A stretch of DNA of 64,000 bases, taken from contig CM052359.1 of NCBI GenBank assembly GCA_028551475.1, positions 25,173,583 through 25,237,582 of the forward strand, written 5' to 3'. This document shows, in pieces, positions 12,340 to 23,560 of this stretch (position 1 is its first letter; each line of letters opens with the position of its first letter). The stretch comes from Casuarina equisetifolia (taxonomy: Eukaryota; Streptophyta; Magnoliopsida; Fagales; Casuarinaceae). The translations under genes were made by a program, and so were the position numbers. The notes below the pieces were generated by a model. It made no database searches. It saw only the letters and a list, made by a program, of their open reading frames with translations, and was not told the DNA's origin.

Positions 12340-13229
12340 CCTAGTTAGCCTGTTTAAAATGTTTTGTTTTTCTTTTTCTCTTCTATAATTGTTCTCAAAA
12401 GGCGATAGAATGAATGGTGTGCTTGTAATATCAATGTATAACAGTTTAGTTGCCAAAATAAGGATTCTGTCCTTTTTGGTATTGGTCTCTTCAAATGTCT
12501 TGTGCATTTGATGCCAGCAGGTTTTGTGCTGCTAATCTGAAATTGCATAGCCAAATTGTTGTAATCTTGTTTGTAGCAAAGTCTTATTACTATTTCTGAT
12601 GATGCAATGGATAGATACATCTGTCTAAGACTCGAAAATCGTTGAACAATTTTGTCTTCTTCGTTGCAAAAGTATCTCTTTGTAATTCCTTGGTCATTTT
12701 GTAAACTATTTCAAGGTACATTTGTTAACCATCAACAAGAAATGTGATCTCTTCTAAAATGCTGGAATACACTTTAAAATTACTTATTAGATGATCTAAA
12801 TTCCAAACATATATCCAAAATAGTTGTGAAATGACAAAGCATCCCACTTCAATTTTCGTGTCTTTTATAAGGAGATTCTAAAAAATAAAGATTTTACTAA
12901 TTTTTTTAATGTGTGAAGATTAGTTTATTATTTTAAACTATTAAATGTGGGTGTTATTTTACATTAAAAGTATGAGGATGAGTTCTCACACTTTAATATG
13001 ATATTAGAGATATGGATGTGACTTTACTTTGTAATCTCCCTTATCCTAAAGTTAGGCTTTAGTCATCGTACAATATGTATATCAAATGTATGTGAGTAGG
13101 AGTATTAAAAGTAGGTGTTATCTTACATTAGAAGTGTGACAATGAGTCTTTATTTATAAGTGATGAGATTTTTTTACTTAGCGTCTTAAGGTCTTGAGAT
13201 AAGTTCTCACATTTTAATATGAATTATTA
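12340..13229. other. 3' UTR of the MUSTANG-family gene, then AT-rich spacer with a duplicated motif
   Basis: 12340-12700 is T-rich 3' UTR-like sequence. Further on, a ~45 bp motif occurs twice in direct orientation (about 12939-12983 and 13103-13147), sharing AGGTGTTAT.TTACATTA-like sequence and a following ATGAGT. Repeats of this kind are typical of LTR or MITE debris, but I cannot assign it. Confidence 0.4.
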
Positions 13230-15619
13230 ACTTTATTTTTTTATTTTTATTTTTTGTAGATAACATACTAAAGAAATAGAAATATGGTTAAACTTAGAGT
13301 CCAAAGTGTTAGGGGCTCCATTCCAACTTAAAAAATTAATCCAATGAGAGGAGTAACCAATCTTGCCTATGTTGCTAAAATTCTTCGCTTGCCTTTTGAT
13401 GTTAGATTGCCTTGTTTGTGATATTTTCTCCAATCCAAATCCACATTGCTCTTGATGTTAGGTGAGTTGTTTGCCTTACACATCAAGGTAATAGCATATA
13501 AAAGCCACTTAGTTCATATCTTAACCTAAAAGATTGATCCAATAAGAAAAGTAACCGATCCATTTATATGACTAGAAATCACTACTTGCTAAAGGAAGCC
13601 TTGTCTATGACAAGAGATGGAGTTGAGTTAAAATGACTTGTAGGTCAAGGCTACAACCTTAAGTCAAGGTGTTGTTTGAGAGCAATATCTTGTTAGGAAA
13701 TAAATAAGTTAAGGCTTGACCCCTTTTGAAGCCTATAAGGCAAGTAAAGATTTATCTCACTTGAATTTTCCTTTACTTTACAATTCAATTACAAGTCAAA
13801 CAATCTTCCCAAAGTTTTGAACAAACCTTCAGTGGTAGCTTGCTAAGCCAAGAAAGCCATGAAGAGCCTTGACCTAATCGGGCTTTGGCTACTTGAGAAT
13901 ACTCTCCACCTTCTTGTTATCCATATAAATCCTTTCTACTTCTATTACATGGCCCAAGTATTAGATTCTTTCCTTTTAAAACTTGCATTTTTCCCTATTA
14001 GTAAAGAGATTGTGCTCCTTAAGCACCTTCCACATATCTTACATGATTTGCCTATCTCTTACTAAAGACAAGTATATCATAAAAAAAGAGAAAGCATGAA
14101 CTTATGAAGATACTCATCAAAGATTGAGTTTATAAGATTTTGAAAGGTTGTAGGGACATTAGTAAGCTTAAAAGACATCATAAGGAATTCATAGTATCCT
14201 TGGAGAGTTCTGAAAATTATTTATGCATGCTTGATTCCTTGACTTTGATTTGGTGGTAACTGGATTGTATGTCTAACTTTGAAAACATGGTTGCTCTCTT
14301 AAGCTATTCTAGTAATTCATTTATGTCAGAATCGAAAATCAATCTTTAATTATAAGCTTGATAAGCTCTCTATAATCATCACAAAGATGCCATGAATTGT
14401 CACTTTTCTAAACCAAGATTATTAGTGGAAATGAACTCACATTTGGCTCAACTACCCCATTCTCAAATAGTTTCTTCACAATTATTTCAATTTCAAGCTT
14501 TTGGAAGAATGGGTACCTATATGATCTTGGTGCCATGACTTGCATCCTTGACATAATGGGAATAACATGATCCTTTGTCCTTCTTTATGGTAATCATAAG
14601 TGGAATGGGATTGCTTTGTCCCAAGCTGACCATTTTAATTTTTAGGTCCTAGTATTCTCTTTTAGCCCATGTGAACTATTTTTCTCATTTGTTCCTTTTT
14701 CTATACTTATCAATCTAATTTGAAGCAAAATTGTTTCTTTTTTCTTCTTTAGCTATTTAATCATCTTCTTGTCTTTAAACATCTCATCACCTAACGAACT
14801 TATTCCTTTAAACTCCACCCTTCTTCCACCCAAGCTGAATGACATTTTTAACTTCCTAAAATCCCACGAAATGTCTCTTAAGGCATATATCTATTGGATG
14901 GCCCAAGATTGTATCCAAACCATACAAGGGTAGTAAAAAAAATTTTAGCTTCTCTAAAACCCCTTGCATCAATAGATTAATTGACTAGTAATACCATTTA
15001 CTTTGAATCTTGTCACCATTGGCTACCATTATTTCAAATCTTTTGACCTTGTCAACTTATAGCCCAATTTGCCTTACTAGTTTGGTTTGCAAGAAATTGT
15101 GAGAATTTCTTGAATTTATAAGGATGCTAATTTCTTGCTTAAAATTTGGTAAGGCTTTTTTCAAAAGCATTATCTAGGTGTGTCATCTTAATAATTGCAT
15201 TCACTAAGATCTTTGGTCTTTCTTCAATCTTTTTTGGCTGTCTCTTTATTTTCTTCATTTGACATGTATGACATTTGTAAGAAGAGAAGACCTTACATTA
15301 TGGCTAAGGGTGTACCTTTCCTTTTGAAACAGTACATAATCCCTTCCTCCTTCATTTCATAAGCTTAGCTAGGGATAATGTTTTGATTTGCACTATCTTT
15401 CTATTTGTTGCCACGACTGTATTTTGTCCCATCTTCTTAATAGTCTCAAGAAACCTCCCATGTTATTACTTTTCCTTTCATAGAGTGTGGCCAAGCCAAA
15501 AGCCTCTCAAGAGTTGGTTGGCTTTTTGGTCAACACTTCAATCTTGATATGCTCCTTTGGGCCATTTATGAAGTTTGCCACTTGACACTCTAGAGAAAGT
15601 ACTCTTGACTTCATCAGTA

Positions 15620-16665
15620 ATTTAATATATTTATAGAGATATTCATTTAAACCTCGACTATTGTAGTAATATTTAAGTTTTGATATATTTATGTAAACTG
15701 GTGTTATTTATGCAGCAAACCCCAAAAGAGCAAAAGAAATAAAGGAAGAGAAAGTTACAAAAAGGCACGTGAAGAAGACAAGGAAAGAAAAAGAAGTCAA
15801 AAGAAGAAAAGAGGAGGCAACATGTAAAGCAGCAAAAGAGGAGGAAAAGGACAAAAAAGGACAAAAAAGGACAAGAAAGGAAATAAAGGAAAAGGGGCAA
15901 AAAAGTGAATTATTAAGGGAGAATCTTAAGGCACGCATCCCAAGATAGAATAAAAAGGCAAAGGAACGTGAATTAAAAGAGGAGGAAATTGAGCACAACT
16001 CAAGAAAGAGGCCAAGAATTCAAGATTTTCTTGAAGAGAATACAAAAAGGGTGACAAACTTCTTGTTCTTGGATTCAAGATGCCTTCTTTATTCCCTATT
16101 ATTATTCTTCCTCATTATTTCTTTATGCTTTAGTTTATTTTTGTTAGAGCTACGATGTAACCTAATTATGATGATATGAATCTTATGATTATTATGTTTT
16201 GCAAGATATTTTATTTATGTGAGTTATATATTACTATGCTTAATGCTTTTAAGTGATTGGCCACCATTTGAATGATTTGATGTGCATGTTTGAGACTGAG
16301 AGGTAATAATATGCAATTGCTTCTTATAATATATAACCATGAATTAAATATGGATAGACATATACCATATTGTTTGTGTGGCTTTTGGTGATAAGATAAT
16401 CGAAAGATTTATTGTAAACTGGGAATGTTCATAGATCCTAATGCATTTGGTTTGTTTCAATTCACATATATAAATATAGTGAATTAATGAACTAAGTAGG
16501 TTTGCTATACTTAGACATAGGATAGTAAATAAATTAGGAAGTTCCGCCATCACATAGATATTATCCCTCTTGCAAGCATACATAATCTACATTAGTACCT
16601 CATAGTTATGGTGAAATCGGACACTTTAACATATTTTGTGTATTTAGTTTTATTAAATTTAGTTG
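15620..16665 (+). mobile_element. Diverged Athila-type LTR (copy A), 3' truncated
   Basis: From about 15970 to 16660 it matches the LTRs at 39213-40448, 48295-51217 and 53725-54948 nearly base for base in places (for example GAGGAAATTGAGCACAACTC and CATATACCATATTGTTTGTG). The left 350 bp is a different, purine-rich sequence with only patchy similarity, and the last ~250 bp of the LTR is missing. It sits between two halves of the minus-strand gypsy gag, so it entered that older element. Borders are approximate. Confidence 0.65.
15845..15880 (+). repeat. 10 bp tandem repeat, AAAAAAGGAC type
   Basis: Three to four near-perfect copies of a 10 bp purine-rich unit inside LTR copy A, within a longer A/G-rich tract (15720-15960). 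Confidence 0.75.
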
Positions 16666-17158
16666 ATTTTTGGTTACGTCTCCATAAAAGCTTTTGAATT
16701 GGGATGGTTTGTATTTTTAATCAAGTATGTCACCTAACTTTTCCTAAGACAAACTACCAAAAAGTTATTGTCTTTTAAGCAACTAACATTAGAGATAGGC
16801 TTCACCTTCTAGGTTCCACATTGCATTTGGCATCTCATCTTCCTTTAAAGTCATTTAATGTTCAAAGACTAAGTTGCTTGGTTGACCCATTTAGATGGGT
16901 CTTTGTCTCTTGAGAAATGAAGGAACTCAAAATAAACTCTTCTGGGTCAGCTTGACGCTTTTGGAGTGTTTGGTAATCTTATATCCTAACTATTATTGAG
17001 ACCTAATGTTTTTTTTTTCTAGATCTTTTCACCTTCTAACATTTTCATTTGGGACTAGATTTTGGAGAAATGATTTTCCCTCTATGGGTTGTTATTGCAT
17101 CTTGGTGGTTGAGCTATTTGGTAAGGCATCTTCGTTGTGTTATGCCATTATCACTTTA

Positions 17159-17170
17159 GGCTCTGATACC
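17159..17170 (-). other. Primer-binding site, tRNA-Met type
   Basis: The minus strand reads GGTATCAGAGCC, the core of the initiator-tRNA-Met primer site used by many plant LTR retrotransposons, four bases from the end of the LTR at 17175-17618. It fixes the minus orientation of the gypsy element. Confidence 0.75.
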
Positions 17171-17174
17171 TTAA

Positions 17175-17618
17175 TGTTACATGTGTGGTTTTGGAATCTT
17201 TTCACCAATTTGGATTGGAGAAAATCTTCATAAAGCCATGGCTTATGCTAAATTTTCTTTTTAATGGTTGATATATGAGAGAGGAGATAAGGGGAAATTC
17301 AGATTATATTGCAAAAAGTGAAACTTGGTTAGAAGAAAGAGAATTGGCTTCTAAAATATTATGTCCATTACATTGATAGTCTTCTTTAAATACCTAACCT
17401 TTCTAAGTACTTGGACATAGGGCCTTACTGTGCATGCTAATGGGTAAGCTAAAAAATAAAGCATAGGATTCATTATCACCCATGACCCTAAGCCATAACG
17501 TCTATATGTACACATTATTCTAACATAGGTGCACACTTCCTCCAAGCTTTTCCACCCATGTTTCCTTCTTTTCCAGCCATCTTGCTAGGTTAGCTCACAA
17601 TTGGAGGAGCATGTAACA
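17175..17618 (-). repeat. 5' LTR of the minus-strand gypsy element
   Basis: It begins TGTTACATG and ends CATGTAACA: a perfect 9 bp terminal inverted repeat with TG...CA ends, 444 bp apart, next to the primer-binding site. No second LTR of this type was found in the window except the partial copy inside the tandem duplication (17978-18157). Confidence 0.6.
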
Positions 17619-18522
17619 AAAACCCAACCATTGTGATGCTCACCAACGCTAAGCGTGCCCATACTAGCTTGAAACCACAAGGGAGCTTCTAGGATAACTA
17701 TTGCAATGAAGATTGATCACCTACATAGTGTCGACTTTGACCTAAGTTATACCATCATGGATGAAGGACCAAGTTACTCTAGAATTCCAAAGGAAGAATG
17801 TGATGTTGACAATGGAGGACCACTCTTCTGTGGTTATTAAGGAAACTCACCATCCAACAAAGACTTTTGAAGCTATATTAAAATCGCCAAAAGTTTAAGC
17901 ACTTTAGTGTATTTTGTACGCTTAAAAATGTAACCTAGGTGGCTAGATTATCTTTTGTCTGTACATAGACTCGTTGTCATGCATAAGCTAAACAATAGAG
18001 CATGGGATTCACTACCAACCGTGACCCCAAGCTATAACATTTAAATGCACACTATTTTGACATAAGTGCGTGCCTCCCCCAAACTTTTCTTCACACGTTT
18101 CCTTTTTCCCCTAGTCAACTTGCTAGGTTAGCTTGTGGCTAGAAGAATATGTAACAAAGACCCAACCATTATGATGCTCACCAACATTGAGCTTGCCAAT
18201 ACCAACTTGAAACCACAGAAGAAGCTTCTGGGATTGCTGTTGCAAGGAAGATTGACCACCCACACAATGTCAACTTTGACCCGAATTATGCAATGATGGA
18301 CGAAGGACCAAACTGCTCTAGAATTCCTAAGAAAGAACATGATGTTGACAATAGAGGACCATTCTTCCGTGGTTACTAAGGAAACTTAACGTCCAATAAA
18401 GACTTTTGGAGCTATATGAAATTTTCCAAAATTTTAAGCACTTCAGTGTGTATTGTGTATGCCTAAGAACATAACTTAAGCAGCTAGATTATCTTTTGTC
18501 TATATGTAGACTTGCTGCCATG
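17436..18522. repeat. Tandem duplication of a ~540 bp segment
   Basis: Two head-to-tail copies, about 17436-17977 and 17978-18522, with a period of 538-541 bp (GATTATCTTTTGTCT starts at 17946 and again at 18487). Divergence is moderate and spread evenly, with small indels. Each copy holds ~180 bp of the gypsy LTR end plus ~360 bp of flanking DNA, so the duplication happened after that insertion. No coding function is apparent. Confidence 0.8.
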
Positions 18523-19381
18523 TATTGTAAGTTGTCTTGGAAAATATAATTATCACGTGTGCATTGTATATCTCTGTTTTTTGTTAAATTTCTTTGTTTA
18601 TCATAGCTCAACTTTGATAGTAAGGTTGTTTTGTAAGGCAAAAGAGACGATGCGAGCCTTGTCTAGAAAATTGCATCAAGGTCAAAAGTCCTAAGTACTA
18701 AGAGGCTAACATTGCATTTATTTATAAGGCTCCCCGTAATCATTGGAAGGAAGGAATGAAAGAAATTTTCTTTTTGCAGATACATCCTGTAAATGGCAAA
18801 ACTGAAGATATACGTCCAAAAACTACAATTGCTATTAATAAAAGGGCAAACATTTGATAACTTTAAATATGATTTTGATTTTCTCAAAAGATAACTGTCT
18901 ACTTTTTAGCAAGAAGGAGATCATACGTGGAACAGCTTTAGTGACTGAAAGTACACATTTTAAAGTCAGGTTGACAAGTTCACTTGATAATCGTTGTCGG
19001 TTGGATTTCATTCGGAAGACAGGCCTGTCCCCACCTAAAGACAAAAGAGGGAAATTCCGTCCTGTCTTTCAACACAGGAAGGGCAAAGCCCAATGCCCGT
19101 TCTTTACGTTTTACAATAAGTTACTTAAGATTCAATGCCAAAACAACCAAATCGGCATTCAAGGAACAGATTATTATTCAGTGTTCCTGAATACGAAATG
19201 AACTAACGGGACTCATAACAGGAAAGCAAAGAAAGAGAAGCTTGAGAAAAGGAAGAAGAGAAACACAAATTCCTTGATGCCCATTGTGATTCGAGATCCG
19301 ATAAGAAATACAAATCGAGTAATTGCTGCCGATTGGAATCTGAAAATGCAACAATGAAGCTTTTGTGCAAAACACAAGCAC
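18523..19381. other. Spacer and probable 3' UTR of the F-box/PP2 gene
   Basis: No conserved coding sequence was found. The part nearest 19381 is the likely 3' UTR of the minus-strand F-box/PP2 gene. An open frame of 115 codons at 18854-19201 (+) has no recognisable similarity. Confidence 0.4.
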
Positions 19382-20535
19382 TCAGTTATTGATTTCACGT
19401 TCTTTTGGCCTGATCTCAATCCCTTGAACAATGAGGCCTCCTTTCCAATCACCTCCCTCCACCTCCGAAACACTCATTTCCACTTCCCCATCTCCTCCAC
19501 CATTAAAGAATTCCCCCAGCTCAATCTCCAACCATCCATCTCCTCTCTCCTTTGGATACTTCCCTTCCTCGTTTTCTCTAGGCCGTGGTGCTTGAGATCC
19601 CACGAGGCGGGTGCGGTTAAACGTCCCAATTCGCCAGGGCACAATCTGGTAACGCTGACTTCGTCCTCTTTCCGCATCCAAATAGACAGTCCGCTTCTGC
19701 ACCTCACTACCCACAAATCCCACCGTAGCCTCCACAGGCAGGTCTTCAAGTCCATACGACGCCGAGGTTACCTTGAACACAAGGTAGGCTGTATAAAGCG
19801 TGGATGGGGACAGCATAGAAGTACTAATCTTGCCACGGATTTCCAGCCAGCACACACAGATAAGCTCGGCCACCTCCGGGAACCTGTTTCTGCATGTAAA
19901 TGAAATTAGAACACCATATAAACAGTTAACAATAGCGGGGAACAAAAAGGGCCCAGACAGAGACAGAAAGAGAGACCTGGCCTCAGGCAAAGCAGTCCAT
20001 CTCCAGTACCGCGGAGTTTCAATCCAGACAATTACCAGGTCCTTCGGAGACAGCATGTAGCATATCTTCCCAGTCCTTTTCTCCAACCAAAAGCTCTGCG
20101 ATTAAACGTTGACTAGATGATTAGAGACGATCACATCTTCTAATGATTAAACAAGACCGGAAAGTGTAGTTACACCGTCGTATCTAGATACGAAATCTTA
20201 AAGGGTTACAAAAATAATGACAATTGGGGCCGAGGCGTTGAAAATACCTTCCTTCCCTCGTCGACGAGGATGGGATGATCGCAGAGACGGAGATAGAGCT
20301 CCTTCTTCGAAGAAGAACAGGGCTGAGAGGACTCGCTGGAGAGGGAGGGCATGCTCCGGTACTGCGGTGGCAGAAACATGTCCCAGACGGCGTCTGATTC
20401 GGCGGCCGATCTGAAGGTAGTGGAAAGCGACGACAGCCTGCACGCGTCCCTCGGACTAGTGAAGGACAGGACATTCGCGACGCAGCCTTCGGGAAGAACG
20501 TGGAACATGTCCACCGCCTCATTCTCTACCGCCAT
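19382..20535 (-). CDS. F-box protein with phloem protein 2 (PP2) domain, PP2-B type (302 aa)
   Basis: Three exons on the minus strand: 20535-20248, 20095-19977 and 19883-19382 (stop TGA). They join to 303 codons including the stop, with donors AAG|GTATTT and CCAG|GTCTCT and acceptors GCAG|AGC and ACAG|GTT. Residues about 10-56 form an F-box (FHVLPEGCVANVLSFTSPRD, then WDMFLPP). From residue 97 a full PP2 domain follows, with family hallmarks SFWLEKRTGKICYMLS, RYWRW, AELICVCWLEIRGKI, EDLPVEATVGFVG and a C-terminal GLIVQGIEIRPKE. F-box proteins recruit targets to SCF ubiquitin ligases, and the PP2 domain is lectin-like and may bind glycans; substrate unknown. The start was set at MAVENEAVDM because the frame upstream lacks another ATG. 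A TATA box sits about 90 bp upstream. The gene looks intact and is the usual family length. Confidence 0.92.
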
Positions 20536-20621
20536 TGCCAAGCACAATTTTGCCCTCTATCTGATTAGAATCTGAACCATGTTGTCTTGTTCACCTTTTG
20601 GTTGGATGCGTTGGAGGTGAT

Positions 20622-20631
20622 CTTTATATAG
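20622..20631 (-). promoter_or_regulatory. TATA box of the F-box/PP2 gene
   Basis: The minus strand reads CTATATAAAG, 87 bp before the start codon, leaving room for a 5' UTR of roughly 55 nt if transcription starts about 30 bp downstream. Confidence 0.6.
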
Positions 20632-20639
20632 CCAAGGAA

Positions 20640-21236
20640 GAGTAAGGAACCTTAGCGGTTAAGGTACGAGGCAATAGGTGATTCACAGCTAAGTTTCCAG
20701 ACGCATGTTATTAGCCACAAAAGGCAAAATATGGGGATCCCAAAAAAGATATGTCCTTTTTTCTTTTTTCTTTTTCTTTTTTAAAACTCGGCTGGAAAAA
20801 GCTTTTATAGATAAGACGTGTTAGGATGGATTTAATTTGTCTAAGTGGCAGTGGGATGCGAGGGCCGCAAATACAAGTGCCATCATGTGGGTAGATCTTT
20901 CAAACATTAATTTATTGATTATATTGTATAATATTCTTCCCCATCTTATAAAAAATAATAAATCTTTGATTAAATTGATGCTAATTTCACCCATTAAAAT
21001 ATTAGTGAAGGGCAATCCAACAAAAAAGTTGTTACAACTGTAATTACATGAGCAGATCTGTAGCATTATGTGTAAAATAGAACACGTTACTGAGCTTGTT
21101 TAATTTTCCGTTGAGTGAAAATAATTTGTTCACGAATTTTCAACAGAATTAAAATTTTACGTTATAATAGACGGAATCTCGGGATTGTTTAGGTTTACAA
21201 AAATTTGTTATATAACATACATATTATGAAAATTTT
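20640..21236. other. Upstream region of the F-box/PP2 gene
   Basis: AT-rich DNA with a poly-T/poly-pyrimidine run near 20757-20782. It is the likely distal promoter of the minus-strand gene. No coding sequence seen. Confidence 0.35.
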
Positions 21237-21509
21237 CTTTTCGAACTATACCAAATGTGACCGACTACCTACAATTCCAAAATCAAGCATCCAGGACGCT
21301 TCGTGGTCAACTTCGTAAATTTGAAAAATTTCTTTTCGAACCATACCGAATGTGATCGACTACCTACAATTCCAAAATCAAGCGTCAAGGACCTTCGTGG
21401 TCAACTTTGTAAATTTGAATTTTCTTTTCGAACTATACCAAATGTGACCGACTACCTACAATTCCAAAACCAAGCATCAAGGACCTTCGTGGTCAAACTC
21501 GTAAATTGA
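21237..21509 (+). repeat. Three tandem copies of a ~93 bp unit
   Basis: Units start at 21237, 21332 and 21424, each beginning CTTTTCGAAC and containing GACTACCTACAATTCCAAAA and a CTTCGTGGTCAA motif. Periods are 95 and 92 bp; the third copy breaks off after about 85 bp. Copies differ at scattered positions. No function seen. Confidence 0.88.
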
Positions 21510-23560
21510 TATTCATGCTTATTATTTTCCTCAAATAACGTACATAATCTTGTAGCTATAAGAGCACGTAAAAAAGCATATTCTCATATTCTATATATGA
21601 TTAAAGCTTAATGTTCTTGATTGATAATATAAGCCAATGGATTGACTGATCAAGTATGAGTTAAATTCCTATATCCTAGACTGGTAGTATAAGCCAATGG
21701 ACTAACTATTTGAGTATTGACTTTGACATGCTTAGTTTTCTTGTGTTAATGGTGCATCATTTCTTTGTTTCATTTTGTGAGTTTGCTTTTAATGTATGTT
21801 TAGTGTTGTAACATTTTTCTTAAATAGATACCTTAGATTTGGATATTCTAGAAGTTAGTATCCTCTCTATTAATTATGATTCCTAATAGTATTCACTACA
21901 TGCAGTATCCAATTAGGATTGCCTTTGGCTCTAGTATAAAAAATTTGGTGCTAGTATAAAAATGGAAGACTATAGGAAAACCTTAAGGGCCAGAAAAAAA
22001 AAGGCATATGATATTTACACCTCATGAGAGCAACAACCAGAAAGTATTGCTTTGCATGGTAGTCATTGGTGAGAAAATCAAGTATTTTGCTATAATTGTT
22101 AAGAACAGTTGTGTGAGAGTTGTGAGTAAATTTTGTAGTTAGTACTTTGTAGTCTCGTAAAGAAACTTAAATAAGAAGAGAAGAGGCTAGTAGTTATGTC
22201 GATTAGAAGTGGTTGCCATAGTGTTATTGTCTTTACCCCTGCAAACTTGGCAAGGTTGGAAGAGCCAACCTAGTTTAGAATGAAGAGAAAAAAAGGGAAT
22301 TTATGGCAATGGCTTAGTAAATATACTAGTGAGTGGTAAATATATTAGTAAGTTGCTAAGAAAAAGGAATATAAATGGTTGTAATAACCTTAATTGCGAC
22401 CTTCTCACATACAAAATGAAAATCTATAAAAATATGCTTAAACATACCATGAATGAACGTCTTTTTGATGAGGAACAAAGCCAAAATGTTATCATAGTGT
22501 AGTAAGGTGGGATGAGGTGAAGGGATAGACAAATTTCGAAGTAAAGAATATAGCTGGAGGGACTCAGCTGTTTAGAGGCTAGACAACAATATTTAGCTTT
22601 AGCAAACGATTTAGCAACTATAGATTAATATTTGGAGCTCCAGGTTACCAAATTAACACCCATAAAGAAGTAGGAATTGGAAATGGATCAACAATTGGAC
22701 TTGCAACCAGGCTAATTAGCGTTGGTAATGCCATATAAACCAAGAGAGCTTTGAGCATGAAAATGGAGACCAAGCACAAGAGTTCCATGTACATAGCAAA
22801 GGACCCCTTTAAGATTGTAGTGATCAATAACATAGGGGCATGCATAGCTTGATAAGGGTTAAATATTGCAAAGCTCCTACCAAACTTCTAAAGGTCAATG
22901 GCTATGAGACAAAGGAGCAACCATTCTTAATCTAAGGCTATTTGGTGGGGAGAGAAGTTGTTATAGATTTGCAATAATCCAAGGAAGAAATGAAGGTTTC
23001 CAATCTATTTGAGGGAAAACTGCGAGCATAAGGCCATAATAAAGGAATCAATATGCAATTGAAAGTGTTCTTCCCAATTTGAACTTGAATCTTGTACGCC
23101 TGAATTCACTGCTCCAAAATCTATAATTCTGGAAGTGGTCGCCATAGTGTTATCGTCTTTAAGGTGAACTATGATCTTAAGCTTACAATGCTTCTACCGC
23201 CTGACTAGAAATTCACGTTCAGACCAAATTTCTCACGTTTAATTATGACAAAGGGGATAGGAAAATGTTCATAAATGAAGTATTTCTAATGGCAACTCTA
23301 GTATTGTTTTTGGGAGGAATGCTATTAGAGGCATGTCTAGGTTTTAATGTATTAAACATTATGATATAGGTGACAAAATCTTTAGGACAGTACCTTAAAA
23401 TTGGATAGATCATTGGGAACAAAACAACTTTGCTCACAAAACTTGTAGTGGTTTTTGGCTTTGGATAAACCATTGGGAACAAAACTGAAACAGCATCGTT
23501 TTGAATCTTGGATTCAAAGTAGCATCTATTGCCGTCACTAAATGCATACACCCTAGTACT
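21510..23560. other. Probable LTR-retrotransposon debris
   Basis: Non-coding, AT-rich sequence. Around 21900-22240 it resembles the end of an LTR: TATA-like CTAGTATAAAAA occurs twice, then a CTCGTAAAGAAACTTAAATA region. A 31 bp motif (AGTGGTTGCCATAGTGTTAT) at 22205-22235 recurs with few changes at 23131-23161. A shorter motif, CATTGGGAACAAAAC, is repeated 55 bp apart near 23416 and 23471. No retroelement protein could be recognised, so the assignment is tentative. Confidence 0.3.

Larger units (their letters stand above)
13230..17618 (-). mobile_element. Decayed Ty3/gypsy retrotransposon, minus strand
   Basis: Read on the minus strand, from high to low coordinates: LTR 17618-17175, tRNA-Met-type primer site 17170-17159, gag start about 16970-16680 (DKDPSKWVNQAT), gag end about 15600-15480 (FINGPKEHIKIEVL), then reverse transcriptase 14560-13800. 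RT landmarks are a frame with FSKLDIQSSYHQIKVKE, then YYEFLMMSFKLTNVPTTFQN, KVLKEHNLFTNREKCKF and YLGHVIEVERIYMDNKKVE. Many stops and frameshifts make it inactive. RNase H is barely recognisable below 13800 and no 3' LTR was found. The gag region is split by a foreign LTR (15620-16665). Confidence 0.8.
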
